From Rhizobacter sp. (GTDB lineage: Bacteria > Pseudomonadota > Gammaproteobacteria > Burkholderiales > Burkholderiaceae_C), in assembly GCF_018780185.1 (NCBI RefSeq), contig NZ_JADMJX010000118.1, positions 1 through 52,114 on the forward strand: a DNA stretch of 52,114 nt, given 5' to 3'. The notes under the pieces are model-generated. The model saw only the letters and a list, made by a program, of their open reading frames with translations, ran no database searches and was not told where the DNA came from. Positions 23,429 to 33,300 of this stretch are shown piece after piece (position 1 is the first letter of the stretch; each line of letters starts with the position of its first letter). The translations under genes and the position numbers were made by a program.

Positions 23429-23953
23429 ATGAAAGATATCTACGTTAAGTTCGACGGCTCCACCGAGTTGGAAGGCGACAGCACCGACGCATCGAACGCG
23501 AAGTCGATCGAGGTGTCGAGCTTCAAGCATTTCGTGCGGCAACCCAAGTCGTCTTCGGCCTCGAGCGCAGGTGGTCACACCGCCGAGCGCACGGAGCACG
23601 GCGAGATGCTGTTTACCAAAGACATCGACAAGGCCACGTCCAAGCTGTTTCGCGCCAGCTCGGCCGGCACGGTTTACCCCAAGGCAACCATCAGTTTCTA
23701 TCGTGCGTTTGGCGGCAAGGGCTCTACGTCTGCCAATGCCAATTCACGGGTTCTCTACTATCAGATCGTTCTGGACAACGTCGTGGTTTCGTCGGTAGAG
23801 ACGGCCATCACCGAAGGCGAATTGCCCATTGAAACCTTTGGTCTGAAGTACAGCAAGATCGTGTGGGAATACAAGACCTCGCCGATCGACGGTTCGAGCG
23901 CTGTTTCCACCGGCAAGGCCGGTTGGGACCTGCAGAAGAACGTCAGCGTCTAA
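23429..23953 (+). CDS. hcp: T6SS tube protein Hcp (TssD)
   Basis: Hcp (174 aa) forms hexameric rings that stack into the secreted inner tube and can also carry small effectors in its lumen. The family features are an MKDIYVKFDGSTELEGDS opening, SIEVSSFKHFV near residue 27, GEMLFTKDIDKATSKLF near 54, and the C-terminal ETFGLKYSKIVWEY motif near 142 with a terminal WDLQKNVSV. It is a plain Hcp with no toxin extension. AGGGGA precedes the ATG. A strong intrinsic terminator follows the stop by 27 bases, so hcp should be the most abundant product of the rightward transcript. Confidence 0.97.
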   Translation: MKDIYVKFDGSTELEGDSTDASNAKSIEVSSFKHFVRQPKSSSASSAGGHTAERTEHGEMLFTKDIDKATSKLFRASSAGTVYPKATISFYRAFGGKGSTSANANSRVLYYQIVLDNVVVSSVETAITEGELPIETFGLKYSKIVWEYKTSPIDGSSAVSTGKAGWDLQKNVSV

Positions 23954-23980
23954 GACGCGAGGCTGGTCGATTCAACTGAT

Positions 23981-24004
23981 GGGCGGCCTGGTGCCGCCCT
24001 TTTT
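23981..24004 (+). terminator. intrinsic terminator/attenuator between hcp and tssE
   Basis: A perfect 7-bp stem GGGCGGC (23981-23987) and GCCGCCC (23993-23999) with a five-base loop is followed directly by TTTTT (24000-24004). This is a textbook Rho-independent terminator. The U-tract ends one base before the ATG of tssE, so read-through transcripts carry the hairpin where a ribosome site would be. It should cut transcription after hcp and limit tssE and all later genes. Confidence 0.85.
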
Positions 24005-24487
24005 ATGGATTCATATTCACCGTCATTGTTGGACAAGCTCTTGCCGTTCGATGCCGGTGACGCCCAAGGGCTGCACGTGCGCTACTCGAAAGAGCGCATC
24101 AAGGACAGCGTGGCACGCGACATTGAGATGTTGCTCAATTGCCGAGCGACGCAAACCTCAGACCTGTTCGGAGAACTTCCAAATGTGGCCCGATCCCACT
24201 TGACCATGGGGTTGATGGACATCTCATCCATGTCCCTGGCAAGCGATGCAGATCGCCAGCGCATTACCGACGCCATCAAGGAGGCACTGCTCACCCATGA
24301 CCGCCGGTTGGCCCAAGTCGAGGTGTCGGTGGTGGCGACTGCCGAGGGAAGCCAGCGCTTGGTGTTTGCGATTCGGGCAAACCTGATGCTGCGCCCCGAC
24401 AGCGAGCCCGTGAGCTTCGATGCGGTGCTGCAGCCTGGATCCAATCGATACGAAGTCTCCAAGGCGGCGCGTCGCGCTGCCTTCTGA
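24005..24487 (+). CDS. tssE: T6SS baseplate protein TssE (gp25-like)
   Basis: TssE (160 aa) is the gp25/lysozyme-like baseplate wedge protein at the sheath base. It has the usual short N-terminus MDSYSPSLLDKLLPFD and the SVARDIEMLLNCR motif near residue 35. A SDLFGELPNVARSHLTMGLMD-type segment lies near 52-72, the EVSVVATAEGSQRLVFAI region near 107 and RANLMLRPDSEPVSFDAVL near 125. The assigned ATG directly abuts the U-tract of the upstream terminator, and no Shine-Dalgarno can be seen. The next in-frame ATG, near residue 42, would remove conserved sequence, so 24005 stands. Translation may depend on read-through and on unfolding of the hairpin. tssF follows after 37 bp. Confidence 0.94.
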   Translation: MDSYSPSLLDKLLPFDAGDAQGLHVRYSKERIKDSVARDIEMLLNCRATQTSDLFGELPNVARSHLTMGLMDISSMSLASDADRQRITDAIKEALLTHDRRLAQVEVSVVATAEGSQRLVFAIRANLMLRPDSEPVSFDAVLQPGSNRYEVSKAARRAAF

Positions 24488-24524
24488 TGTTGAAGTGACG
24501 AATGCGGCATTCTGAAGAGTTCTG

Positions 24525-26405
24525 ATGGACGCACTTCTCCCACATTTTGAGCAGGAGCTTGCATTCCTGCGTGCGCATGCCGGCGAGTTTGGCCGGCGCT
24601 ATCCGCGCATTGCCGGGCGGCTGTCGCTATCGGGCGAGATCTCAGAAGACCCGCATGTCGAGCGGATGATCCAGTCTTTCGCGTTGCTGGCAGCGCGAGT
24701 TCACCGGCGGCTGGATGACGACTTTCCGCTAGTCACCGAGTCGTTGCTGGACGTCCTCTACCCGCACTACCTGCGTCCTTTTCCGTCGTGTTCCATTGCG
24801 CAGTTCGATGCGGGTGGATCTGCCGGCCAGATGACAACTCCGGTCACCATCGAGCGGGGAACGCAGTTGATGACTCGCCCTGTTCGTGGGGTGACCTGCA
24901 AGCTGCAAACAAGCTATCCGGTGAGCGTCGCCCCCGTGAAGATCAGAGCTGCGACTTACCGTCATTCGGTCGCCGCACCTGAAGGGACCCGATTGCCCAA
25001 AGAGGCGACAGGTGCAATCTCGATCCAGCTTGAACTCCTGTCCGGGCAAGCGCAATGGCGCCAGCTCGGAAAGGCGTTGCGCGTGTACCTGGATGGTGAG
25101 CCCTCACAGGTGAGCCCACTGCGAGAAGCGCTGTGCAACAGGGTCGTGGCGGTGATGGTGCAGGACACACCCCATGGCAGGTGGTCTGGGCCGTATAGAG
25201 AGCGGCCCGAGCTTGTAGGTTTTGCCGATGACGAAGCCTTGATTCCCTATGACGAACGGTCTCATCCGGCCTATCGGCTGCTGACCGAGTACTTCGCATT
25301 TCCTGACAAGTTCAACTTCGTCGACCTGCCGCTTCCGGCGGCGGCCATGCCGGGCCAGAACGAAATCGATACCCCGGTCGCCCGCACGCTCACCCTGCAT
25401 TTCGTTCTCTCGGGCATGCGCTCCGATTCCGATCAGGCACGCATCTTGGAAACCGTGTCGGAGAAGAACTTCGTGTTGGGATGCACGCCGGTCGTCAACC
25501 TGTTCTCGCAGAACGCCGACCCCATTCGCATCACACACGCGGCCACGCAGTATCCGGTGGTGGTCGACGCGCGTCGTGCCTTCGGGTACGAGGTCTACTC
25601 GATCGACAAGGTGTTTCGAGTCAAGCAGACGCCTCATGGCGAGTCGATCGATGAGTTCCGGCCGTTCTTCTCCCTTCAACACGATGATCTCCTTGGCGAG
25701 AACGACAGCCTCGCAGCGCGCCCTCCGGGTCGGTACTGGCATGCGCAACGAGACGATGCCGTTGCCCAAGCCAGCCCCGGCTACGAGCTTGAGATGTCGA
25801 TTGTGGATGTCGACTTCGAACCCGCAGCGCCGCAGACCGATACCTTGTCCATTCGGGTGACGGCCACCAACCGTGATCTCCCCAGCCTGCTGAGTGTGGG
25901 TACCGCGGGCGGCGATCTCTTCATGGAGGGTGGGAGCATCGCGCGTGAAGTGCGACTGCTGCGCAAGCCGACGTCCACTCATGCGTTTGACCGAGGCAAA
26001 GGGAGCCTTTGGCGACTGGTGTCGCACCTCTCGCTCAACCATCTCTCGCTCAGCGGGCGTGGTGTTGATGCCTTGAAAGAAATGCTGCGCCTCTATGACT
26101 TGCCACAAGACGCATCGAACAGGCGGCAGGTGGACGGTCTGGTGTCCGTCGAGTTCCTGCCCGCTACGGCCTGGCTGGCTGGCGAACCATTTGCCGCCTT
26201 CGTGCGGGGCACCGAGATTCGCCTCGTGGTCGACGAAGAGAACTATGTCGGCACGGGCTTGAGCCTGTTTTCCGCCGTGATGGATCGGTTCTTTGGGCTG
26301 TACGTCCACATCAACAGCTTCACGCAGCTCACGGTGGTGTCAAGCCGCACCCGTCAGGCTCTCTTCAAATGCCCACCCCGAAACGGCACGACAGCGCTGG
26401 TCTGA
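24525..26405 (+). CDS. tssF: T6SS baseplate protein TssF
   Basis: TssF (626 aa) forms the baseplate wedge with TssG, TssE and TssK. The opening DALLPHFEQELAFLRAHAGE, then FGRRYPRIAGRL near residue 23, HVERMIQSFALLAARVHRRL near 44, and DVLYPHYLRPFPSCSIAQF near 73 are diagnostic. Further on are RTLTLHFVLSG near 288, the NLFSQNADPIRITH motif near 325 and FSAVMDRFFGLYVHINSF near 582. Length is normal for the family. Its 3' end overlaps tssG by 37 bases, so the two baseplate partners are coupled. Confidence 0.96.
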   Translation: MDALLPHFEQELAFLRAHAGEFGRRYPRIAGRLSLSGEISEDPHVERMIQSFALLAARVHRRLDDDFPLVTESLLDVLYPHYLRPFPSCSIAQFDAGGSAGQMTTPVTIERGTQLMTRPVRGVTCKLQTSYPVSVAPVKIRAATYRHSVAAPEGTRLPKEATGAISIQLELLSGQAQWRQLGKALRVYLDGEPSQVSPLREALCNRVVAVMVQDTPHGRWSGPYRERPELVGFADDEALIPYDERSHPAYRLLTEYFAFPDKFNFVDLPLPAAAMPGQNEIDTPVARTLTLHFVLSGMRSDSDQARILETVSEKNFVLGCTPVVNLFSQNADPIRITHAATQYPVVVDARRAFGYEVYSIDKVFRVKQTPHGESIDEFRPFFSLQHDDLLGENDSLAARPPGRYWHAQRDDAVAQASPGYELEMSIVDVDFEPAAPQTDTLSIRVTATNRDLPSLLSVGTAGGDLFMEGGSIAREVRLLRKPTSTHAFDRGKGSLWRLVSHLSLNHLSLSGRGVDALKEMLRLYDLPQDASNRRQVDGLVSVEFLPATAWLAGEPFAAFVRGTEIRLVVDEENYVGTGLSLFSAVMDRFFGLYVHINSFTQLTVVSSRTRQALFKCPPRNGTTALV

Positions 26406-27445
26406 TCGACCAGCTCTTCGACGACCCTCATCGCTTCCAGTTCTTTCAGGCAGTGAGGTTGCTGGAGCGTTGGCTTGCCGGCCGCCCCATGGCGCCAGGC
26501 GGCAAGGTGGACACGCGCTTGCGGTTTCAGAACTCGGTGTCCTTGGCCTTCCCCACCAGCGAGATCGAGGCGCTGACACGGCGCGTCCATACCGATGGTG
26601 AGGTTGGGGCTGCCGATGCGATAGATCGTGTCGACCTGACGCCGTCTTTCATGGGCTTGCTGGGGACTTCGGGTGCGCTCCCTTTGATGTACACCGAGCA
26701 AGTCGCCCAGCACGAGTTCGATCACAAAGACTTCGCTGCCCGTGCGTTTCTCGACATCTTCACCAACCGGGCCGTCGCGCTGTTTTATGCCGCCTGGAAG
26801 AAGAGCCGCCTGCACCTGCATTACGAGACCCACCGCAAGAATCGCTTTGCGCCCATGGTGCTGGCGCTGGCTGGCGTTGGGCAAACCTCGCTGAACGATC
26901 GTCTCAAACCCGACGAGGGCGGTGTCAACGACGAAAGTCTGGCTTATTTTGCCGGCGCCTTGCAGCAGCGTGTGCTGTCGGCTCTGCAACTGCAGCAGCT
27001 GTTGTCGCGTTACCTGCGGGTGCCGGTGCGCATCGAGCAGTTTTGTGGTCGCTGGTACACCCTGCCTGCGGCTGCCCGTGTTTCGCTCGGCCTGGGCAAT
27101 GGCGTGTTGGGACGCAATGCCTTGTCTGGTGAGCGTGTGTGGCAGCGCGACTTGCGCGTGAAGGTCATGCTGGGGCCGCTCACGCACGGGTTGTTTCAAC
27201 GCTTTCTTCCAGGGGCGCCGGGGGCTACTGCGCTGCGCGAGTTGCTCACACTGCTCAGCGGCGTGAGTCTCGAGTACGAGATCAACCTCACGCTCCGTGC
27301 CGATGCCGTGGCGAGCAGCTCTCTCACCTCAAACCGCTCGCCATTGGCTGGCCGATTGGGTTGGGACACCTACGTGCAGACGCGCCCGACCGAGAACGAC
27401 CGCTGCGACGTGCGCTACGACATTCATGCTGCCACGGCGGCCTAG
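26369..27445 (+). CDS. tssG: T6SS baseplate protein TssG
   Basis: TssG (358 aa) is the baseplate partner of TssF. It has the family motif FDDPHRFQFFQAVRLLER near residue 16, a VRFQNSVSLAFP-like strand (RLRFQNSVSLAFPTSEIEAL) near 50, and the GLLGTSGALPLMYTEQVAQ segment near 93. These are followed by FLDIFTNRAVALFYAAWKK near 125 and GRWYTLP with a late LGLGNGVLGRNALSGERVWQ near 230. The start lies inside the 3' end of tssF, as is usual for this pair. ClpV follows after 43 bp. No anomalies were seen. Confidence 0.95.
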   Translation: MPTPKRHDSAGLIDQLFDDPHRFQFFQAVRLLERWLAGRPMAPGGKVDTRLRFQNSVSLAFPTSEIEALTRRVHTDGEVGAADAIDRVDLTPSFMGLLGTSGALPLMYTEQVAQHEFDHKDFAARAFLDIFTNRAVALFYAAWKKSRLHLHYETHRKNRFAPMVLALAGVGQTSLNDRLKPDEGGVNDESLAYFAGALQQRVLSALQLQQLLSRYLRVPVRIEQFCGRWYTLPAAARVSLGLGNGVLGRNALSGERVWQRDLRVKVMLGPLTHGLFQRFLPGAPGATALRELLTLLSGVSLEYEINLTLRADAVASSSLTSNRSPLAGRLGWDTYVQTRPTENDRCDVRYDIHAATAA

Positions 27446-27488
27446 ATTTCTTCCATAAAAACCATCGCTGTCATCACTGCCAAGCTCC

Positions 27489-30194
27489 ATGTCCAACAAC
27501 CTCAAGACTCTGATCTCCAAGCTCAACGACACCACGCGCCGCGCGGCCGAGCGCGCTGCCAGCCTGTGCATGGCGCGCGGCAACTACGAAGTCGATCTGG
27601 AGCACCTCTTTCTCGCGCTATTGGAGAGCCCGCAGAGCGATTTCGCGCTCTTGTGCAAGAAGTCAGGCATCTCTGCCACCGAGCTGCAGCGCGACCTGGA
27701 GACCGAGATCAGCCGCTTCAAGAACGGCAACACACGCACGCCGGTGTTTTCACAGCACCTGCCGGTGTTGCTGGAGCACGCCTGGCTGATCGCGTCGTTG
27801 GAGTCGCACACCTCGCGCATTCGCAGTGCACACCTGTTGCTCGCCCTGTTGACCGAGCCGAGCCTGAGCCAGCTGGCGTATCGCGGCTCCAAGCTGTTCG
27901 TGAAGTTCAAGCTCGACGAGCTCAAGCACAAGCTGGCTGAGCTGACCCAAGGTTCACAAGAAGCGGGTGAATCCGTGCGCGCAGCCGACGCCCCTGCGCC
28001 TGGCACCGACGAAGAAGAAGCCGAACAGTCGGCCGCTCCCGGCAAGACGCCTGCGCTTGATCAGTTCACCACCAACCTGACGCAGCGCGCGCGTGACGGC
28101 AAGGTCGACCCGGTGATCGGCCGCGACCCCGAGATCCGCCAGTGCATCGACATCCTGATGCGCCGACGCCAGAACAACCCCATCCTCACCGGCGAGGCCG
28201 GCGTGGGCAAGACGGCGGTGGTCGAAGGCCTGGCCCTGCGCATCGCGCAAGGCGACGTGCCGCCGCCGCTGCAAGGTGTGGAGCTGCACACGCTCGACAT
28301 GGGCCTGCTGCAAGCCGGCGCATCTGTGAAAGGTGAATTCGAGAACCGGTTGAAGAACGTGATCGACGAGGTGAAGCGCAGCCCGCACCCGATCATCTTG
28401 TTCATCGACGAAGCCCACACCATGATCGGCGCCGGCGGCCAGGCCGGCCAGAACGACGCAGCCAACCTGCTCAAGCCCGCGTTGGCGCGCGGCGAGCTGC
28501 GTACCGTGGCAGCCACCACCTGGAGTGAGTACAAGAAATATTTCGAGAAAGATGCTGCGCTGGCGCGGCGCTTCCAAGTGGTCAAGGTCGAAGAGCCAAG
28601 CGAGCCACTGGCCGCTGCCATGCTGCGCGGCATGGCGCCGTTGATGGAGAAGCACTTCAACGTGCGCCTGTTCGATGAAGCCATCACCGAAGCGGTGCGG
28701 CTGTCGGCGCGCTACATCAGCGGGCGACAACTGCCCGACAAGGCGATCAGCGTGCTCGACACCGCCTGCGCCAAGGTGGCCCTGGGCCAAAGCGCCACGC
28801 CCTCGGCCATCGAAGACACCACCCGTCATCTCGACCGCCTCGCCGCCGAGCGTGGCGCACTCGAACGTGAAGCCGCTGCGGGTGCCGACCACGCGGCGCG
28901 CCTGGCCGAGTTGACCGAACAGCAGCAACAGCTGAGCGACAAAGCGGCGGCGCTCAAGACGCGCTGGGAACAAGAGAAGACGCTGGTGGGTGAGATTCGC
29001 GAGATGCGTGCGGGTCTGGAGGCCAAGCCGACGCCTCCGGCCGAACCTGATGCCAAACCGAAGGCGAGCAAGACGGCCAAGGCCAAGGCCGCCCCCGCTT
29101 CACCCGAACATGCAGCGTTGCAAAGCAAGCTCGCCGAGCTCGCCACGCTGCAAGGCGAAAGCCCGATGGTGCCGATGCAGGTCGACGGCACGGTGGTGGC
29201 CGAAATCGTCGCCGCCTGGACCGGCATCCCGCTCGGCAAGATGGTCAAGGACGAGATCAAGACCGTGCTCGGCCTCTTGCCCACGCTGCAAGAACGCATC
29301 ATCGGCCAAGACCACGCGCTCGAGGCCGTGGCCCAGCGTGTGCGCACCGCACGTGCCAACCTCGAAGACCCGAACAAGCCCAAGGGCGTGTTCATGTTCG
29401 TCGGCCCTTCGGGTGTGGGCAAGACCGAGACCGCGTTGGCCCTGGCCGACGTGCTCTACGGCGGCGAGCGCAACATGATCACCATCAACATGAGCGAGTA
29501 CCAGGAGGCCCACACCGTGAGCGGCCTCAAGGGCTCGCCCCCCGGCTATGTGGGCTACGGTGAAGGTGGTGTGCTCACCGAAGCCGTGCGCCGCCGCCCC
29601 TACAGCGTGGTGCTGCTCGACGAAGTGGAGAAGGCGCACCCCGACGTGCTGGAGATGTTCTTCCAGGTCTTCGACAAGGGCGTGATGGACGACGCCGAAG
29701 GCCGCGAGATCGACTTCCGCAACGCGCTCATCATCCTCACCAGCAACGTCGGCTCGCAGGCCATCATGCAGGCCTGCCTCAACAAGCCACCCGAAGAAGT
29801 GCCCGACGCCGACACGCTCACCGAGCAGTTGCGCCCGCAGCTCTACAAGGCGTTCAAGCCGGCCTTCCTGGGCCGCATGAAGGTCGTGCCCTACTACCCG
29901 ATCTCAGACGACGTGCTGGAACAGATCATTCGCCTGAAGCTGGGCCGCATCGCCAGCCGCGTGGCGACCAACCACAAGGCCCAGTTCGACTACGACGATG
30001 GCCTGGTCGAGGCAGTGCTCGCACGTTGCACCGAGGTTGACACCGGCGCTCGCGCGGTCGACCACATCCTCAACGGCACCTTGCTGCCCGAGATCGCCGA
30101 AAGCGTGCTCGCCCGCATGGCCGAGGGGCAGGCCATTGCGCGCATCAAGGTCAGCGCCGGGAAAGACGGGAAGTTCAAGTACAGCGTCAAGTGA
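27489..30194 (+). CDS. clpV: T6SS sheath-recycling ATPase TssH (ClpV)
   Basis: ClpV (901 aa) is the class-I AAA+ unfoldase that disassembles contracted TssB/TssC sheath. The N-terminal Clp-N domain (residues ~1-160) includes HLFLALLESPQSDFALLCK. AAA1 has Walker A GEAGVGKTAV near residue 234 and Walker B ILFIDEAHTMIGAGG near 300. A coiled M-domain (~420-520) follows, then AAA2 with Walker A GPSGVGKTETALAL near 638 and the NMSEYQEAHTVSGLKGSPPG segment near 675. An Ala/Lys/Pro-rich linker of about 35 residues sits just before AAA2 near 515-550 and looks like an insertion relative to typical ClpV. The GRMKVVPYYPIS motif near 797 supports ClpV over ClpB. Confidence 0.96.
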   Translation: MSNNLKTLISKLNDTTRRAAERAASLCMARGNYEVDLEHLFLALLESPQSDFALLCKKSGISATELQRDLETEISRFKNGNTRTPVFSQHLPVLLEHAWLIASLESHTSRIRSAHLLLALLTEPSLSQLAYRGSKLFVKFKLDELKHKLAELTQGSQEAGESVRAADAPAPGTDEEEAEQSAAPGKTPALDQFTTNLTQRARDGKVDPVIGRDPEIRQCIDILMRRRQNNPILTGEAGVGKTAVVEGLALRIAQGDVPPPLQGVELHTLDMGLLQAGASVKGEFENRLKNVIDEVKRSPHPIILFIDEAHTMIGAGGQAGQNDAANLLKPALARGELRTVAATTWSEYKKYFEKDAALARRFQVVKVEEPSEPLAAAMLRGMAPLMEKHFNVRLFDEAITEAVRLSARYISGRQLPDKAISVLDTACAKVALGQSATPSAIEDTTRHLDRLAAERGALEREAAAGADHAARLAELTEQQQQLSDKAAALKTRWEQEKTLVGEIREMRAGLEAKPTPPAEPDAKPKASKTAKAKAAPASPEHAALQSKLAELATLQGESPMVPMQVDGTVVAEIVAAWTGIPLGKMVKDEIKTVLGLLPTLQERIIGQDHALEAVAQRVRTARANLEDPNKPKGVFMFVGPSGVGKTETALALADVLYGGERNMITINMSEYQEAHTVSGLKGSPPGYVGYGEGGVLTEAVRRRPYSVVLLDEVEKAHPDVLEMFFQVFDKGVMDDAEGREIDFRNALIILTSNVGSQAIMQACLNKPPEEVPDADTLTEQLRPQLYKAFKPAFLGRMKVVPYYPISDDVLEQIIRLKLGRIASRVATNHKAQFDYDDGLVEAVLARCTEVDTGARAVDHILNGTLLPEIAESVLARMAEGQAIARIKVSAGKDGKFKYSVK

Positions 30195-30335
30195 TCGCAC
30201 TGCCATGGTTACCGAAGTTTCATCTGTAACTGTGGCGCCCCGTCCCTATGAGGGATTGATGATCAGCCCTTCACGCTGGGATGATTCAAGCTCGGCATTC
30301 CGTGCGCCGAGTGCCCGTATCTCCGCCTCCTCAAC

Positions 30336-33300
30336 ATGACCGTTTTGTCTGCCGTTCAGTCCCTCGTGCAAGCCGTTCTGGCGGCGCTGGGCCCCAGCCA
30401 GAACCAACGCCTGCTGCGTCTCTACACGCCGCTCGGCCCCAATGTGCTGCTGGCTGAACGTGTACAAGGCACTGAAACCATCGGGCCACGCGCCCCCGGC
30501 GGCGCCGCGCAGTCCGGCTTCAAGTTCGAGGTGTTGGCGCTCAGCACCAATGCTCATCTGCAGCTCAAAGACCTGATCGGCCAGCCTGTGCGGCTCGATC
30601 TGCTCACGCAGCAAAGCCGCACCGTGCTGCGTCCCTTTCACGGCCACGTGACGGCCTTTGCGCTGCTGGGCAGCGATGGCGGCCTGGCGCGCTACAAGCT
30701 GACCATCGAGCCGTGGTTGAGCTTCCTCGGTCACCGGCAAGACGCGTGGGTCTTCCAAGACAAGACGGTGATGCAGATCATCGACGAGGTATTCGCCGAC
30801 TATCAGGGCCAAGGCAAGCTTGCCCCCGCCTGGCGCTGGGAGTTGGCGGATGCGACTCGGTACCCGAGGCGCAGCCTGTGCATGCAGTACCACGAGAGCG
30901 ACCTCGCCTTCGTGCAGCGCCTGCTGGCCGAAGAGGGCTTGTTCTGCTGGTTCGAGCACCAGGCCGAAGAGGGCGACGGCCTGGGGCAACACACCCTGGT
31001 GATCGCCGACCACAACGGCTGCTTCAAGCCCAACGTGCAGCCCTTGGTGCGCTACACCCAGAGCGCCGCAGCCAGCTTCAGCGAAGACAGCCTCACCCAG
31101 TTCCACGAAACCCGTCGTGTTGCCGCCACCACCCTGGCAGCCGCCAGCTGGGATCACGCCGCCGTGCAACAGTCCGGCAGCCAAGCCGCTGGTGACGCTC
31201 GGATCAGCCCCGCAGAGATGCAGCTCAGCCTGCGCGACCAGCCCGGGGCCTACGCCTACGAAGACGCGACCCAGGCCCAGCGCATCACCCAGCGCCAGCT
31301 CGAAGCCATCCAGGCCCCAGCCTTCCAATCCCAGGCCCAGGGTTCATTGCGCCAGGCGGCCTGTGCGACCACCTTCTCATTGAGCGAGCACGCCAGCGTC
31401 AGCGCGAGCACCCGCTGGGTCACACTGGCCGTGCAGCACCGCGCGCGCAACAACATCAGCGCAGACCTCGGCACCAGCCTGCAAGGCCTGCTGGGCAAAG
31501 TGCCACCCGCGTTCGCCACCGCGAGCGACGACGCGCCCTCGGCCCGTGCGCCCAAGCCCAGCCTGTTCAAGGGCAATGCCAACCAGAGCACCGAGCCGCT
31601 GTACCAGGCGCTGCTGCTGACGCAGGACGCGAGCATCCCCGTGCGTGCTGCGAGCTGCGTGAATGAACACGGCGACATCGTCTTCACCCGCCCGCAGGTG
31701 AGTGGTGTGCAAACCGCCATCGTTGTCGGCTTGGGCGAACCGGTGCATACCGACCGCGACAACCGCATCAAGGTCCAGTTCCACTGGCAGCGCGGCGCGC
31801 AGAGCGCACACCGCCTCAACCATGTGGCCGGCAGCAACGCCCCCGGTGACGACGGCACCGGCACCTGGGTGCGCGTGAGCCAGGCCTGGGCGGGCTCCAA
31901 CTGGGGCGGCCACCACACCCCGCGCCTGGGGCAGGAAGTGTTGGTCAGCTTCGTCGAAGGCGACATCGACCGGCCCGTCGTGATCGGCAGCGTCTACAAC
32001 GGCCAAGGCCAACAAGACGCCCAAGGCAACCAGGTCGCTGCAGGCGCCGCCACCGCCACCGGCAACGCCGCCAGCTGGTTCCCCGGCAACCAGAAAGCGG
32101 GCGAGCTCGAAGGCCACCAACACCCGCAAGTGCTGGCCGGCTTCAAGAGCCAGAGCCTCGACTCAAGCCAGAGCGGCGCAGGCGCCTACAACCAACTCGT
32201 GCTCGACGACAGCCCCGCCCAAGCGCGCATGACACTCGGCAGCACCACGGCCGCGAGCTGGCTGCAGCTGGGCCACCTGCTGCAGCAAAACGACAACCAG
32301 CGCCTGGCCAAACGAGGCCACGGCCTCGACCTCGCCACCGCCGCCCACGGCGCCGTGCGGGCCGGCGCAGGCCTGCACCTGAGCGCCTACACCCGAGCCC
32401 AAGGCACCCAGGCCAGCGCACAGAGCGTGGAAGCCAGAGCCGGCGTGAGCCAACTCGAACAAGCCGCCGAGCTGACCCAAACACTGAGCGACACCGCCCA
32501 AAAACACAACGCCAAGCTCAGCGCCGAAGTGCAACCCAAAGACATGCCGGTGCGACTGGGCCAGCAAGCCAGCGTCGACAGCCTGAGCGCCACCGACAAC
32601 CGCGGGGTCACAGAAGCCGCGGGCGACGAGGAGATGGTCACCATCCAAGGCGGCGCCGGCAGCATCAGCGCCTGGAGCCGGCCCGACCTGCTCATCAGCG
32701 CCCCCGGCGGCGTGGGCAGCGCCACCCCCGCACACAGTGTGATGAGCGCAGGCAACACCGCCAGCCTCGCAGCAGGCCAAGACATCAACTGGACCAGCCA
32801 GCGCCACACTGCAGTGGCCGTGAAAGCGGGCCTGAGCCTCTTCACCTACGGCAAGGCGCAGAACGGCAGCAAACCCAACGCCGAGACCGGCATGCAGTTG
32901 CACGCTGCCAGTGGGAACGTGAGTGTGCAGGCGCAGGCCAACACGCTGAACCTGACTGCCGACAAGGCCATCAGCGTGGCCAGCGTCACCAACGCCATCA
33001 CGATGGGCTCGCCGAAGCATGTGTTGTTGACGGCGGGTGGGGCGTCGCTTCGGATCACCAGCGGGGCCATCACGCTCACGACCACCGGGCCGGCGAGTTT
33101 CAAGGCGGCGATGAAGGAGTTGACGGGTGGCGAAGCCGCATCGGCGCCCGATCTTCGTTTCGGCGTCGCGACGTTGCCCCAGCATTACCTGCGTTTCGCC
33201 GCGAAGGATGCGGCCGGCAATCCGCTGGCCGGCAAGGCCTACGCTTTGATGATGCCCGACGGCAGCACGAAGACCGGCAAGACCGACGCGGCCGGGCGGA

